From positions 248,001 through 312,000 of the forward strand of contig NZ_CP151274.1 in NCBI RefSeq assembly GCF_051131135.1: DNA of 64,000 nt, read 5' to 3'. The position numbers and the translations under genes were made by a program. The notes beneath the pieces were generated by a model. It worked only from the letters and a program-made list of their open reading frames with translations. It did not search any database and was not told where the DNA came from. This DNA is from Thermogladius sp023256015. Lineage in GTDB: Archaea; Thermoproteota; Thermoprotei_A; Sulfolobales; Desulfurococcaceae. Shown here piece by piece: positions 43,706 through 52,964 of the stretch. Numbering within the stretch: position 1 is the first letter of the stretch; each line of letters opens with the position of its first letter.

Positions 43706-44978
43706 GGTGTAGTGTGGCGTAGGCTACGTGCTCCAGGCCTAGCATGAACCTGACGAGCCTCTCCACCCCCAGCCCCCAGCCGCAGGACGGCGCGATACCG
43801 CCGTTCAGAGCTAGCTCCAGGAACCACCCGTACTTCCCGACGTCCTCGTTCAGGCTCTTTATCCTCTCCAACAGCCTGCTGTACCTGTACTCCCTACAGC
43901 CACCGTCCAAGACCTCGCCGAAGCCCCAGGGGAGTATTAGGTTGAAGTCCGTGTTGAGGGCTTCGTTGCCCTCCAGGGGGTAGTAGTAGAAGCCCCTGCT
44001 CTGCTTTGGGAAGAACATCAGCCAGAAAGGCCTGTTGACCGCGTTGGAAATGGCCGTCTCCGCTTGGATGCTGAGCTCGCGCCCCCACTCCTCTTTGAAG
44101 CCGAGTTCGGCGGCCTTCTTAAGAGCCTCCTCGTACGTTATGACCGGGAACGGGGGGTTGAAGAGGCTCCTGTCAAGCAACCTCTCGTGGAGTACGTTGG
44201 GTGCTTCCTCCAACACCCTCTTGTGGACGTAGTGTAGGAGCCGCTCTGCCAGCCCCTTGACGTCCTCGAGGCTCGACAGCCCCCACTCGACGTCCAACTG
44301 GGTGAACTCGAACAGGTGTCTTCCACTGGACTGGTTCTCGGGGGGCTCCTCTCTCACGTTCCTAGCGACGTAGTAGATCTTCTCGAACACGCTGGCCATC
44401 AACTGCTTGTACATTATCAAGCTGCTCATCAGCTCTAGCCTGAAGCCGTAGGCCTCGGTAGCCAGCTTCCCAGCGCCCCTCAGACCAGGGTCGCTCACCA
44501 CCCCCACGACGGGGGGCTCCAGCTCGATGAACCCGTTGGCGTCCAGGAACTCCCTTGAGTACTTCAGTATCAGGCTCCTGGTTAGCGCGACCCTCCTGAA
44601 GCCGTCGCCCCTGACGTACCAGTAGTAGAGCTCAGCGTACCTCCTCGGGTCCGGCGGCGAGGCCAGGTAGTCTACCCTCCTCTCGACCAGCGGCCTGTTT
44701 ACGACCGCCAGGTCCTCGACTACTATGCTCTCGCCGTCCACCCAGCCCCTGACCCAGACGAGGGTCTCGAGCGGTAGTGCGAGCAGCTGTTCTCCCAGGG
44801 GCCCCGCAGGCCTTAGCTCTCGCGCCCCCGAGGGGTCTCGGAGAACGAGAGTGCGCCCCTTCTTCCCGGCGATCCAGGCGAGGAATTCTCCCGGCCCCTG
44901 CTGGACCAGGAGCCTGGTCCTCTTGAACTTAGACCAGGACGGGTTAGGTAGCCTTGTTAAATGACATCCCTCGGCCAC
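43677..44978 (-). CDS. Asparagine synthetase A / AsnRS-like class II enzyme
   Basis: Class IIb catalytic core: RHLFEFTQLDVEW (motif 2 region), NTDFNLILPWGFGEVLDGGCREY, and motif 3 GWGLGVERLVRFMLGLEH, closest to the archaeal AsnRS-related asparagine synthetase (AS-AR) of Pyrococcus. That enzyme lacks the anticodon domain; this protein keeps about 130 N-terminal residues with a degenerate OB-like pattern (ETLVWVRGWVDGESIVVEDLAVV). It may make asparagine or charge tRNA-Asn. Start GTG 44978 just after TATA TTTATAAG near 45005, so probably leaderless. Confidence 0.8.
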   Translation of the reverse strand: MAEGCHLTRLPNPSWSKFKRTRLLVQQGPGEFLAWIAGKKGRTLVLRDPSGARELRPAGPLGEQLLALPLETLVWVRGWVDGESIVVEDLAVVNRPLVERRVDYLASPPDPRRYAELYYWYVRGDGFRRVALTRSLILKYSREFLDANGFIELEPPVVGVVSDPGLRGAGKLATEAYGFRLELMSSLIMYKQLMASVFEKIYYVARNVREEPPENQSSGRHLFEFTQLDVEWGLSSLEDVKGLAERLLHYVHKRVLEEAPNVLHERLLDRSLFNPPFPVITYEEALKKAAELGFKEEWGRELSIQAETAISNAVNRPFWLMFFPKQSRGFYYYPLEGNEALNTDFNLILPWGFGEVLDGGCREYRYSRLLERIKSLNEDVGKYGWFLELALNGGIAPSCGWGLGVERLVRFMLGLEHVAYATLHPRLPGVLPP

Positions 44979-45020
44979 CAGCCCTACTATGATAGGACCT
45001 AAGCTTATAAACCTATATTC

Positions 45021-45809
45021 TCAAGAAGGCGAGTATGTTTTGAGGACCCTGTCTCCGGAGATCGCGTACACCTCTACGTACTTTCTCAGCGGCGTCGTCT
45101 TCAGCTTCGGCATGAGCACCTCGTCCACCTGGAAGACGCCCGCTGTCTCGTCCATGTAGACGAGTATCTTGACGGGGCTGCTCTCCCCCTCCAGGACCTC
45201 GACGCTCTTGATGCTCAGGGCAGACAAGCTGTGGATGTTGACGTTCCCTAGAGAGTAAGGGACTCTAGCCCTCCCCTCTGCCATGTCCAGCCCGTCCCCG
45301 ACCTTTACGCACCCGGCCTCCACCGTGAGGCAGTCCACGTCGTAGGCGGTGCAGTATATGCTGTGGAGTATCTCCTGCCTCAGCCTGACCCTCTTACGCG
45401 GGTCGTCGATCAAAGAGCCTAGGAGCCTCGAGACAATAGGCTCGGAGAGCAGGGCCCCGACCCTCTCGTGGTTGTCTCTGTGGACGGAGTTTCCCACGTC
45501 GTGTAGCAGTGCGCCGACCAGCGGGACCAGGGCTGCCTCCTCCTCCGTGTCGACTATCCCGTCCTTGACTAGCGTGGACTCGACACCCTTCTTCCTGAGC
45601 AGCTGGTAGAGGTACAGGGCCGCGCCCGCTGCTATCTGCGCGTGTACGGGGCCGTGGTCGTTGTACCTCAGCCTCTTAACGGCCATGACGTTGGCCATCT
45701 CCCACAGGGCCTGCACCTCCACGTCGTTCAGCAGGGTGTAGTAGGCCTCCTCTAGCAGCCTGCTGCCTGTGACCAGCGCCTTCACCAGCTGGGGGCTGAC
45801 CACTACCAC
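45021..45809 (-). CDS. HD-domain phosphohydrolase
   Basis: Metal ligands H52 (or H56), H103-D104 in LLHDVGNSVHRDNH, with the helical HD core over residues 30-170 and a C-terminal beta-rich domain. Archaeal proteins of this type may act on nucleotides or cyclic nucleotides; substrate unknown. It lies downstream of the Asx enzyme in the opposite order, with its start in a region that also overlaps the 5' non-coding part of the divergent PA14 gene. Confidence 0.85.
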   Translation of the reverse strand: MVVVSPQLVKALVTGSRLLEEAYYTLLNDVEVQALWEMANVMAVKRLRYNDHGPVHAQIAAGAALYLYQLLRKKGVESTLVKDGIVDTEEEAALVPLVGALLHDVGNSVHRDNHERVGALLSEPIVSRLLGSLIDDPRKRVRLRQEILHSIYCTAYDVDCLTVEAGCVKVGDGLDMAEGRARVPYSLGNVNIHSLSALSIKSVEVLEGESSPVKILVYMDETAGVFQVDEVLMPKLKTTPLRKYVEVYAISGDRVLKTYSPS

Positions 45810-45873
45810 GCCCGACCACCTAACGCTTATTACTTTACTTGCCCTAGTTAATTACGTAGAGCGCGTTTTAAAC

Positions 45874-46584
45874 GTGGGTCTGGAAGGGTTGATCAAGGTC
45901 AAGAAGAGAGGCCTCATACCGGGGCTCAAGGCCTTCTTCTACACCTGGAGCGGCGAGGCCCCTCCCCAAGACACCTCCGGCCTGACGCCGGTCGCGGCAG
46001 CCGTCCACAGCGGGGTGGACTTCACCTGGTGGGACTCGCCCACTAGGGGTGTACCGCCCGAGTTCTTCATGGTCGAGTGGAGGGGTTTCCTGAGGGTGGA
46101 CGAGCCCGGCTCCTACAGGTTCTACGTGGTGACGGACGACGGGAGCAGGCTCTACCTGGACGGGAAGCTCCTGATAGACGCCTGGAGAGACCAGCCGCCG
46201 ACGCTCTACATGAGCGAGGAGGTCTACTTGAGGAGGGGCTTCTACAAGCTGAGGCTCTTGTTCTACTGCAGGTACAGGTTCTCGCAGATACGCCTGGGCT
46301 GGATAGCAGGCGGGAGGACCGAGGTGCTTTCCAGCGACCGGCTCTACCACGCGATATCGGACAAGGCCTTCATAGAGGCCGGGGCGCCGGGCCTGGCGGT
46401 CGAGGCCGTGTCCCTAGACGGGGAGAGGACCGTGTGCGAGGTCCTGCCGTGCGCCCTAAAGCTCCCGAGCGCCGACGACTACGTACACGTCAAGATCAGG
46501 GTCTTTAGAGGCGGAGACCTCGTGTACGACACGGGGGAGTACCTCACCCTCTTCGGCGGAGACAGAGTCGAGGTCGAAGCGTAG
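45874..46584 (+). CDS. PA14-domain protein
   Basis: PA14 beta-barrel at residues about 20-140: EWRGFLRVDEPGSYRFYV followed by TDDGSRLYLDGKLLIDAW is diagnostic. These domains bind glycans. No signal peptide is visible with the chosen GTG 45874, so location is unclear. A TTAATTAC TATA-like element ending near 45855 supports a nearly leaderless start there; the frame extends back to 45769 across the divergent gene start. C-terminal 90 residues are beta-rich without known domain. Confidence 0.75.
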   Translation: MGLEGLIKVKKRGLIPGLKAFFYTWSGEAPPQDTSGLTPVAAAVHSGVDFTWWDSPTRGVPPEFFMVEWRGFLRVDEPGSYRFYVVTDDGSRLYLDGKLLIDAWRDQPPTLYMSEEVYLRRGFYKLRLLFYCRYRFSQIRLGWIAGGRTEVLSSDRLYHAISDKAFIEAGAPGLAVEAVSLDGERTVCEVLPCALKLPSADDYVHVKIRVFRGGDLVYDTGEYLTLFGGDRVEVEA

Positions 46585-46772
46585 CGTCCCTGACAGACGC
46601 GCGAACCCGGTACCGCGTTTCACCGCGTTCAAGACCCAAACCTCTATTCAAAAATCACGCCGTAGTAGCACGGCCGCACAGAGGGCGCAGGTGCAACAGC
46701 GGGACGCACGCCTCACCCGCGGAAGCACGCGGTGTTCAGTAATAAAACCTCGACAGCCCAATACAATACACG

Positions 46773-46847
46773 GGGCCCGTCGCCTAGCCAGGATAGGGCG
46801 CCGGCCTCCGGAGCCGGAGGTCCCGGGTTCAAGTCCCGGCGGGCCCG
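46773..46847 (+). tRNA. tRNA-Arg(CCG)
   Basis: Complete cloverleaf of 75 bases without intron. Acceptor GGGCCCG (46773-46779) pairs with CGGGCCC (46840-46846), discriminator G. Anticodon stem CCGGC/GCCGG with loop CTCCGGA gives anticodon CCG. T arm CCGGG-TTCAAGT-CCCGG. CCA is not encoded. It marks the left edge of the accessory region that runs to about 55.6 kb. Confidence 0.95.
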
Positions 46848-47306
46848 CTAAATCCTCCACGGCCGCTGACCCTCTTTTATAGTATCTTAAGACCCGATCC
46901 GGATACGTGGGGGTCTAGACGGCTCAAGACGCTTATCTGTGCACTATAAGAAATCTAAGGCCTTTGTTATCGTCTCATCATAAGATTAAGTAGTTCCACG
47001 CCCTCCCAGCATCGAATTCTCCCTAGCACGCCCAGCGCTATCACCACGAACATGCTCTCGCAGTGCTCACAACAATAATATTTGTAGAGGCGTTCTCGAT
47101 GTATAAGAGCCCCTTATCCACGATTTCCTTCAGATCGCTTAACTTCCTTATCATTAAACCTCAACGACGTCTAGGTATAATATTGCTACCTCCTAGTCGG
47201 ATAGCCCTCATCTCAGGGACTCTCAGACTTAATCCCAATAGTGCTTCTCGGCGGTCTAGCAAATTTTATATCCTTTAAGGCTGGAATACTTTTCGGGAAC
47301 TGCGGG
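46848..47306. other. Gene-poor region after tRNA-Arg
   Basis: No intact gene. On the minus strand a 37-residue ORF (47041-47154, ATG) contains LSDLKEIVDKGLLYIENAS and looks like a decayed gene fragment. Composition is more AT-rich than the flanks. I see no second copy of the tRNA 3' end in the window. TATA TTTTATAT at 47261-47268 serves the next gene. Confidence 0.4.
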
Positions 47307-48359
47307 ATGTCGAGTAGGTGCCTCGGTAGTTGTGTAATTGAGGGGCCTGGAGAGGGCCCTCCGCTACCTGAGGGTATGGATTTCTCGAATCTAGAAGGGC
47401 TCTGCTACGAGATTGAAGGCGTCCCAGGCTTCGCGGGCGAGGGGGAGCACCGCCCGCTGGGTGAAGGAGAACTCGACTTTGCAGGCGAGGACATATATCG
47501 CTCGCTGGAGAGACTGCCGGAGATAAGGGTTGTAGAAGGTAGCTGTGACGCCCGTAGGTGGGGTAGTATAGCTTGCACGGAGACTTTAGCCGTCTGCTCG
47601 AAAACCCCGTGCTCTGCGGAGTCTTCAGCACGCGCGGACGCCCCTGCTATCTACTACAATATCGATAGGATAAGAAGCTGGGTGAGGAAACACGCCCTCA
47701 ACAACCTGGCATTCATTTTCAAGCAGTGCCTGGAAATAGATAGACCACACGATTATGAGCGGTTGCTGAGGGATCCTTTCCTCATCGACCTAGTTAAGAA
47801 TGTTTATCTAGCGACAGAGGAGACGGCGCTAGCCTACCTCCAGGTACACGAAAGAGCACACTGTGTAGGGGGTATAATGGACGAGGGGAAGGCGACAGCC
47901 CTAGGGCTATACGAGGCGTTCAAGAGGTATATATTTGACAAAGAACAGTTGCGGCGAGGGCACGCCTACAAACTCATACCAATAGAATCTATCCTCGCCA
48001 GTTACCTTACGATACTCAGAATCGCCTACCACCACTACCAGATGCCAGGTTATAGAGACTTCGTCAAATACGTCAAGCTACCGCTGGTAATGCCTAGATG
48101 CCGCGGCCTGGACGCAGTATTAATCGAATACTACAAGGGTTGGACACTACATTACCGCATAATTGTTCATCCCGGCAGACTTTTCATTAAGTGGCCCGGC
48201 GTTCGAATTATAATCGATGAAATATCGAAAGAGACGCCACTCGATTACAGGGGTACAAGGCCCTCCCGCAGACTCGGCCCTAGGGACTGCGGCCTGTACG
48301 AGGTGTGGGCTCCCTGCGACGGCACTACATGGGTGAGCCCACAGTACCCAACACCATAG
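47307..48359 (+). CDS. Orphan hypothetical protein
   Basis: 350 residues from ATG 47307, about 40 bases after a good TATA (TTTTATAT). The first 130 residues are acidic, glycine-rich and contain nine cysteines (around CLGSC, SCDARRWGSIACTETLAVC, KTPC). The C-terminal 200 residues look globular and helical (YERLLRDPFLIDLVKNVYL, LIPIESILASYLTILRIAY), ending in a beta region. I recognise no domain. Codon use is less GC-biased than core genes, consistent with recent acquisition next to the tRNA. Confidence 0.6.
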   Translation: MSSRCLGSCVIEGPGEGPPLPEGMDFSNLEGLCYEIEGVPGFAGEGEHRPLGEGELDFAGEDIYRSLERLPEIRVVEGSCDARRWGSIACTETLAVCSKTPCSAESSARADAPAIYYNIDRIRSWVRKHALNNLAFIFKQCLEIDRPHDYERLLRDPFLIDLVKNVYLATEETALAYLQVHERAHCVGGIMDEGKATALGLYEAFKRYIFDKEQLRRGHAYKLIPIESILASYLTILRIAYHHYQMPGYRDFVKYVKLPLVMPRCRGLDAVLIEYYKGWTLHYRIIVHPGRLFIKWPGVRIIIDEISKETPLDYRGTRPSRRLGPRDCGLYEVWAPCDGTTWVSPQYPTP

Positions 48360-48657
48360 AACCTCAAACACGTCGAATAACCTCCCGCAGAATAAAGCCC
48401 AGTCCGTGGTGAAGCTGGATTCGGTATCCAAAGAATTTTTAGGCAATCCGCTTTCTAAACAATATCGAGGAACTCTATCTTAGCCCTCTACTTACATGAA
48501 ATTTGAATGGTCTTCACACCCATTACTCGGCATCATACTGAGTCTAACTATTCCTAGCAAACCAGGTAGATGTTAATCACTAACATCACTAACCACCTCA
48601 GGGGTAAATACGCTTGTCTCCTGTGAGCTACATAACGTTAAAAACGTGTGAGGGGTT
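48360..48657. other. Non-coding stretch, no gene seen
   Basis: Mixed composition with only small features: an inverted repeat GATGTTA-N5-TAACATC at 48569-48587, and a T run on the minus strand (ACGTTTTTAACG, near 48636-48647) that could terminate the small minus-strand gene. Confidence 0.35.
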
Positions 48658-48840
48658 TCAGGCGCGGCGGAAGAACTCGTCGAGCCTCCTCACGGGTCTC
48701 CCAACTTCGCCTCCTCTACCTCTCTTCTTGGCTTTTCTAAAGGCTTGCTCCTCAGACCCTTTGAGGGCGTCGACCCTAGCCTCCCCGGCCCTCGACAGCC
48801 TCCCAACCATGGTCCTGGCGAGTATAGGTGTGAACTCCAT
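48658..48840 (-). CDS. Small basic protein, hypothetical
   Basis: Sixty residues from ATG 48840 (MEFTPILARTMVGRLS start, then KKRGRGGEVGRPVRRLDEFF). TATA-like TATTAAAC near 48868-48876 fits a leaderless start. It is strongly basic and could bind nucleic acid. A competing plus-strand ORF covers the same bases but its composition is poor in charged residues. Uncertain. Confidence 0.4.
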   Translation of the reverse strand: MEFTPILARTMVGRLSRAGEARVDALKGSEEQAFRKAKKRGRGGEVGRPVRRLDEFFRRA

Positions 48841-49071
48841 ACAACCCACTATAAGATTCAGTAGAAGAGGTTTAATAGACCATGGGCTTAGATTCCGAAG
48901 GCGGATTCTCCTCTCTCAGACAGGAGAACATGTGTAGAGACAGCCAAGGAGACTCTTAGGAGAACAAGACGACGCGTCTCCTTGGGATGTGCTAAGCTGT
49001 GGTTTAAGTAGGTATCACTGTACACAGATTAATAGGAGCTACAAGGACAGCGGCGCTGGAGGGGTTGTTAC

Positions 49072-51084
49072 GTGCTCGATTTATCTAGGTACACTTCTCC
49101 GGGCGAGGCTTATAGACTGCTTGTAGAATCCCTTTCTGTCATTCTCGAGGTTCACGGGGACGCCCGCGTCCTCGAAGAACTGGGGGTCAAGGCGCTGGTC
49201 GACCTCGATAAAGCCGTGAGAGACGCCGCGGCCTTGAAAGGGGGTAGCACGCCCCGCGGGCTGTACGAGGTCTCAAACCTCATAGAGGGGCGCAGGAGGA
49301 AGGTTCTGGCCGCCTACTACACGGACCCCCTCGGTGTCAGGGTCATATCCGCCCTCGCCAAGTCCTACGCCCTGGACTCGGGCTTCGAGGACGTGGTGGT
49401 AGCCGACCCCTTCATGGGCTCCGGGGTTCTGCTAGCAGGGTTCATCAAGGAGTTCGGGTGCGAGAAGGTGGGGAGGGTCATAGGCTTCGAGAAAGACCCG
49501 CTGGCCTGCCTCGTCGGCTACGCCGCGCTCCTGAGGCTGTGCGGTAGGGGTAAAGTCGAGGTCAAGTGCGGGGACACGTTCGAGATCGTCAGGCTCCAGC
49601 CCACCCTAGCCGGCTCCACGGCGAGCTACAAGTCCTGCGCCCACCTCATCCTGACTAACCCGCCGTTCACGAGGTGGGAGCTGCTGGACAGCAAGTACAG
49701 GAGGCTGCTGGAGAGCAGGTTTACAGCGACGCACTACTCCAAGTACATAGCGAGGAGGCAGCTAAACCTCCAGACGCTGTCCCTGTTCACAGCCGACTAC
49801 ATGCTGAGGAAAGGGGGGCTGCTGGCCGCCGTCCTCCCAGCCTCCACGTTCTACACTATATACGGCGAGGGCGTCAAGAAGCTCTTGAGAGAGAACTACC
49901 GCATACTAGCGCTGATCCAGAAGAGGGGCGAGTCCTCCTTCTCCCTGGGCAGCGGCTTCAAGGAGGTAGTACTCGTAGCCTCGAAGTCCAGGGAGGGGAG
50001 GGGTGAGACGGCGTTCGTAACCCTCGACAGCGGCCTCGAGCCCAGCCTAGCGTACTCCTCGGGCTGGGTGAGGGCCCCCGGGGCCGAGTACGTAGACCTC
50101 CACAGCGTACCGCCCATACTCGACTTCAACTGGCTCTCCCTGTTCAACCTAGGGGCTCTAAAGCCGCTCGTCAGCGCGCTCTCCACCCTAACCTCGGCGG
50201 GGAGGCTGCTCCCCCTGGCTGAGGCCATTGGAGAAGACGGCGTTATCAGGGGCGTGGAGATGTACGGGCCGGACTTCTTCCTGGTGCCCAACAAGTACTG
50301 GAGGGTCGCCGGGGTCAGCGGCGACTCCATAGCGATAAGCGGCGGCGGGGAGGTTCTAGAGCTACCTAGAGAGTACGCGGTTAAAAGCCTCAGGAAGCCC
50401 GGGCTGTACACCGACAGGATCCTCGTGGATCCCGACCACTACCTCGTCAGCATACCCCCGGTGAGCGTAGAGGAGCTCCCGAGCGGCGTGAGGAGGTACG
50501 TGGCGTGGGGTCTGAAGAGCGGCGCGGCCGCCGCGGCGGTCAGGGCTTTCGGGGAGAAGTGGTACAGCCACGTGTACAGGCAGGTAGAGAGCAAGAAGCC
50601 GTTCGCGAAGCTGTTCCTCCCCGACAAAGTCGACGCGAGGTTCAGGAATAGGGGCGTCTTCGCGGTGGCGTCCGAAGCCCCCGCCTCCGCGACCAAGGAC
50701 TTCTACCTAGTACTCGACGAGCAGTGCTCGCCGCTGCTGACGCTCTGGTTCAACAGCAGCCTCTTCATATCGCTACTACTCTACGCCGGGAGGGCGATAA
50801 GCGAGGCGTGGACGAGGTTCCTCGAGGAGGACTACCTGAGGCTCCCCGCCCCAAGCCCGGGCACGTGTAGAGAGTACAGGGAGGAGTCCGAGAAGTTGAT
50901 CAGAGAGATCTCCGCCGCGAGACTGCCCCCGCTACCACTACAGCTGGACGACCCCAGGAGGCGCAGACTCGACGAGTTCATACTCGACACGCTGGGGGTT
51001 CAAGGCGTAGGCGTAGACTACCTACACGAGCTACTAGCCAAGCCGCTGAAGGAGCACGCGATACGCGGCAAGCAAGGGGGGTAG
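49072..51084 (+). CDS. Gamma-class adenine-N6 DNA methyltransferase (Type II/IIG-like)
   Basis: Motif I DPFMGSG at residues 112-118 and catalytic NPPF at 196-199 (ILTNPPFTRWELL), in the order of gamma-class amino-methyltransferases. Residues 400-650 form a probable target-recognition region (AFGEKWYSHVYRQ, LWFNSSLFISLLL, LRLPAP). 670 residues. GGAGGGG precedes GTG 49072. It is followed in the same reading frame, just after its stop, by the AT-rich endonuclease-like gene, which suggests a restriction-modification pair. GC-rich codon use matches the host, unlike its partner. Confidence 0.85.
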   Translation: MLDLSRYTSPGEAYRLLVESLSVILEVHGDARVLEELGVKALVDLDKAVRDAAALKGGSTPRGLYEVSNLIEGRRRKVLAAYYTDPLGVRVISALAKSYALDSGFEDVVVADPFMGSGVLLAGFIKEFGCEKVGRVIGFEKDPLACLVGYAALLRLCGRGKVEVKCGDTFEIVRLQPTLAGSTASYKSCAHLILTNPPFTRWELLDSKYRRLLESRFTATHYSKYIARRQLNLQTLSLFTADYMLRKGGLLAAVLPASTFYTIYGEGVKKLLRENYRILALIQKRGESSFSLGSGFKEVVLVASKSREGRGETAFVTLDSGLEPSLAYSSGWVRAPGAEYVDLHSVPPILDFNWLSLFNLGALKPLVSALSTLTSAGRLLPLAEAIGEDGVIRGVEMYGPDFFLVPNKYWRVAGVSGDSIAISGGGEVLELPREYAVKSLRKPGLYTDRILVDPDHYLVSIPPVSVEELPSGVRRYVAWGLKSGAAAAAVRAFGEKWYSHVYRQVESKKPFAKLFLPDKVDARFRNRGVFAVASEAPASATKDFYLVLDEQCSPLLTLWFNSSLFISLLLYAGRAISEAWTRFLEEDYLRLPAPSPGTCREYREESEKLIREISAARLPPLPLQLDDPRRRRLDEFILDTLGVQGVGVDYLHELLAKPLKEHAIRGKQGG

Positions 51085-51129
51085 CTCACGGCAAAGCCAG
51101 CTAGGAGGGGCGCGAAAATAGAGAATAGG

Positions 51130-52035
51130 GTGATAACTCTCATAAATGAAAACACAGGCATAGGTGCGAAAATAGTAAGTTATCTAAAACAACTTACGGG
51201 GAGAGATCTCACTAGCTGTAGTGCACAGAAAACAGGCAAGTCTGAGAGGAAAGCCGATATTAAAGTAAATTGTAACAATGCTACCCTGTACATCTCAGTC
51301 AAATCGTACGAGCCTAAAGCCGACTATAATCACGTAGAGAGAGGCTATGTAGACGATTATAGGAATAAATGGAACCTGCCGGAGTCTGTCTATAAGGCAC
51401 TGAAGTTATTTGTAGGAGAAGTAGACGAGAAAGGTACTCCTCTGCCGAGGCAACAGTTCGTGGATAAAGCTAAGGAAATTTCTAGTAATGTAGACCTCAT
51501 CATAAACGAGCTTAATGAAAGGGCCAGACAGGGTCTAATAGATGAAAATGAAAAACGAGAACTAATGAAAGAAGTTGAGAAGAAAGGGGTAACCCCAGGA
51601 TTGATCGGTAAAATGAGAAGATTGACCTTTAATCAAATCAACCACATAGACGAGCAATTAGTTCGAGACGTTCTAAGCTTCTTTAAACAAAATAAGAAAT
51701 TTGTCGTGAAAAATATACTTGTCGGCGACTTAAACGAAGATTGCCTATTTTTCTTAGTAGTGAAAATTGAAAGAAACACGTGCTGCTATTATATTGCGGA
51801 AGCAAGCAGAGTAATCGAAATATATTCTCAGGGAGAGGTTACAATATCGAAGGAGGGAAGCTTACTTATTGGAAAAGTCGAGTTACAAAGGAAAGGAGGC
51901 AACAGATGGACTAAAGAAAGAAAATGGTGGGACGTAGCAGCAAACCAAATACAATTTAAAATATCTCCATCAGAGATAACCAGAGATTTTAACACAGTAA
52001 TGATAGATTGTGAAATGTGTTATGAACATGAATAA
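51130..52035 (+). CDS. Restriction endonuclease-like protein
   Basis: 301 residues from GTG 51130. D43 in KADIKVNC and S56-V-K58 in LYISVKS fit a PD-(D/E)xK variant active site (D...SxK). The rest is lysine-rich and helical. Base and codon use are strikingly AT-rich compared with the methyltransferase directly upstream. In-frame sequence continues upstream (RRGAKIENR) to the methyltransferase stop TAG at 51082; AGGAGGGG at 51103-51110 is well placed for an AUA at 51118 rather than for GTG 51130. Assignment rests on context and a short motif. Confidence 0.6.
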   Translation: MITLINENTGIGAKIVSYLKQLTGRDLTSCSAQKTGKSERKADIKVNCNNATLYISVKSYEPKADYNHVERGYVDDYRNKWNLPESVYKALKLFVGEVDEKGTPLPRQQFVDKAKEISSNVDLIINELNERARQGLIDENEKRELMKEVEKKGVTPGLIGKMRRLTFNQINHIDEQLVRDVLSFFKQNKKFVVKNILVGDLNEDCLFFLVVKIERNTCCYYIAEASRVIEIYSQGEVTISKEGSLLIGKVELQRKGGNRWTKERKWWDVAANQIQFKISPSEITRDFNTVMIDCEMCYEHE

Positions 52036-52246
52036 CTTATGAGACGTAATCCATATATTTCTACATGTTAACCTAGCTGGAAGGGGTTAAGGTAAACCGG
52101 GAGAGCTAAGTGTGACGAATAGGAGAGACACGTGAGCAGGCTCTGAGGGGCATAAGGTGGTTTGCTTCCTTACATATAGTACCCGGACGGCTCTCACATT
52201 ACGCGGGTGACCAGGTTTAAGGGTTTTGGCAGTATGCGATTACACT

Positions 52247-52456
52247 ATGATTAGAGGGTCTAAAGAGGCTTGGACTAAGGCGAGGTACGGGTGTAGCTAC
52301 CATTTATTGTGGACTACCACAGCCTAGAGTGTCTATAGTAGGTTGCCCGAAATGACCGTTGAGAGGTGTTACCCTGATGAAGATGATCATATAGAAGAGG
52401 CGTCTAGAGCCGAGCTCGACCAACGCCTCGACCGGTTGATCCGGCACATTATCTAG
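52247..52456 (+). pseudogene. Possible IS200-type TnpA remnant
   Basis: Starting at ATG 52247 the translation GSKEAWTKARYGCSYHLLW resembles the N-terminus of crenarchaeal IS200/IS605 TnpA, then meets a TAG after 26 codons. The same frame stays open afterwards for another 43 codons to 52456 but no longer resembles TnpA. No HUH motif or catalytic tyrosine is found, so it is dead. Confidence 0.35.
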
Positions 52457-52964
52457 CCGTGCTGGTAGGGCAAGCGTGCTGAGCGTAGTACATCTGGTGT
52501 CTCTACTAGCTGATCTAGTCCGTCTCGATCATCGACCACCTATAGCTAATAACTTACATGGGTTGCCTAGTCAGGACCTACTAATGCGTAAATTATTACT
52601 AGACCATCTAGAGTGTCGTTTCGCCCCCGCTGGTAAAGCGTTTCATGAACTTCTACACGAGTCTATGATGAGGCGAACACCAGCTAACTCCACACCAGGC
52701 TGGTTGATCATGTAGGGATTAGACCGTCTGACCCTGCTAGGGACATTAGGTCTTGTCCTCGAGTAGCCCGTTAGCAGTTCTACGGACCGACCATCTGTGG
52801 TAGCAGATCTAGAGCATTAACTAGCATGCTTAACCATTTCACGTCTACATGAACAATCATTAGATGGTGTGCCCTCGATAATAAGTTAGTGGTTTCGATC
52901 GTCCCTCGAGATCATTAGGAGTTGTAAAGGGATTGAGCAGGTATTCTGGAAACTTCCCAAAGTC
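52457..52964. other. Decayed non-coding stretch
   Basis: About 500 bases without a credible gene on either strand. A 79-codon plus-strand frame (52476-52715) has unconvincing composition. The tetranucleotide CTAG appears about eight or nine times, a visible oddity. I see no terminal inverted repeats or direct repeats. Confidence 0.4.

Noticed and set aside
46648..46860. Minus-strand ORF of 70 codons
   Set aside because: It is the antisense of tRNA-Arg and its flank, a classic false ORF (PGLEPGTSGSG-type peptide).
48614..48937. Plus-strand ORF of 107 codons
   Set aside because: Ser/Leu/Arg-rich with little acidic or lysine content; the opposite strand gives a better small protein with a promoter.
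52476..52715. 79-codon ORF in the decayed region
   Set aside because: No promoter, Shine-Dalgarno or family-like sequence; chance frame.
52457..52964. CTAG-rich segment as a binding array
   Set aside because: The spacing is irregular and CTAG is not especially rare elsewhere in the window.
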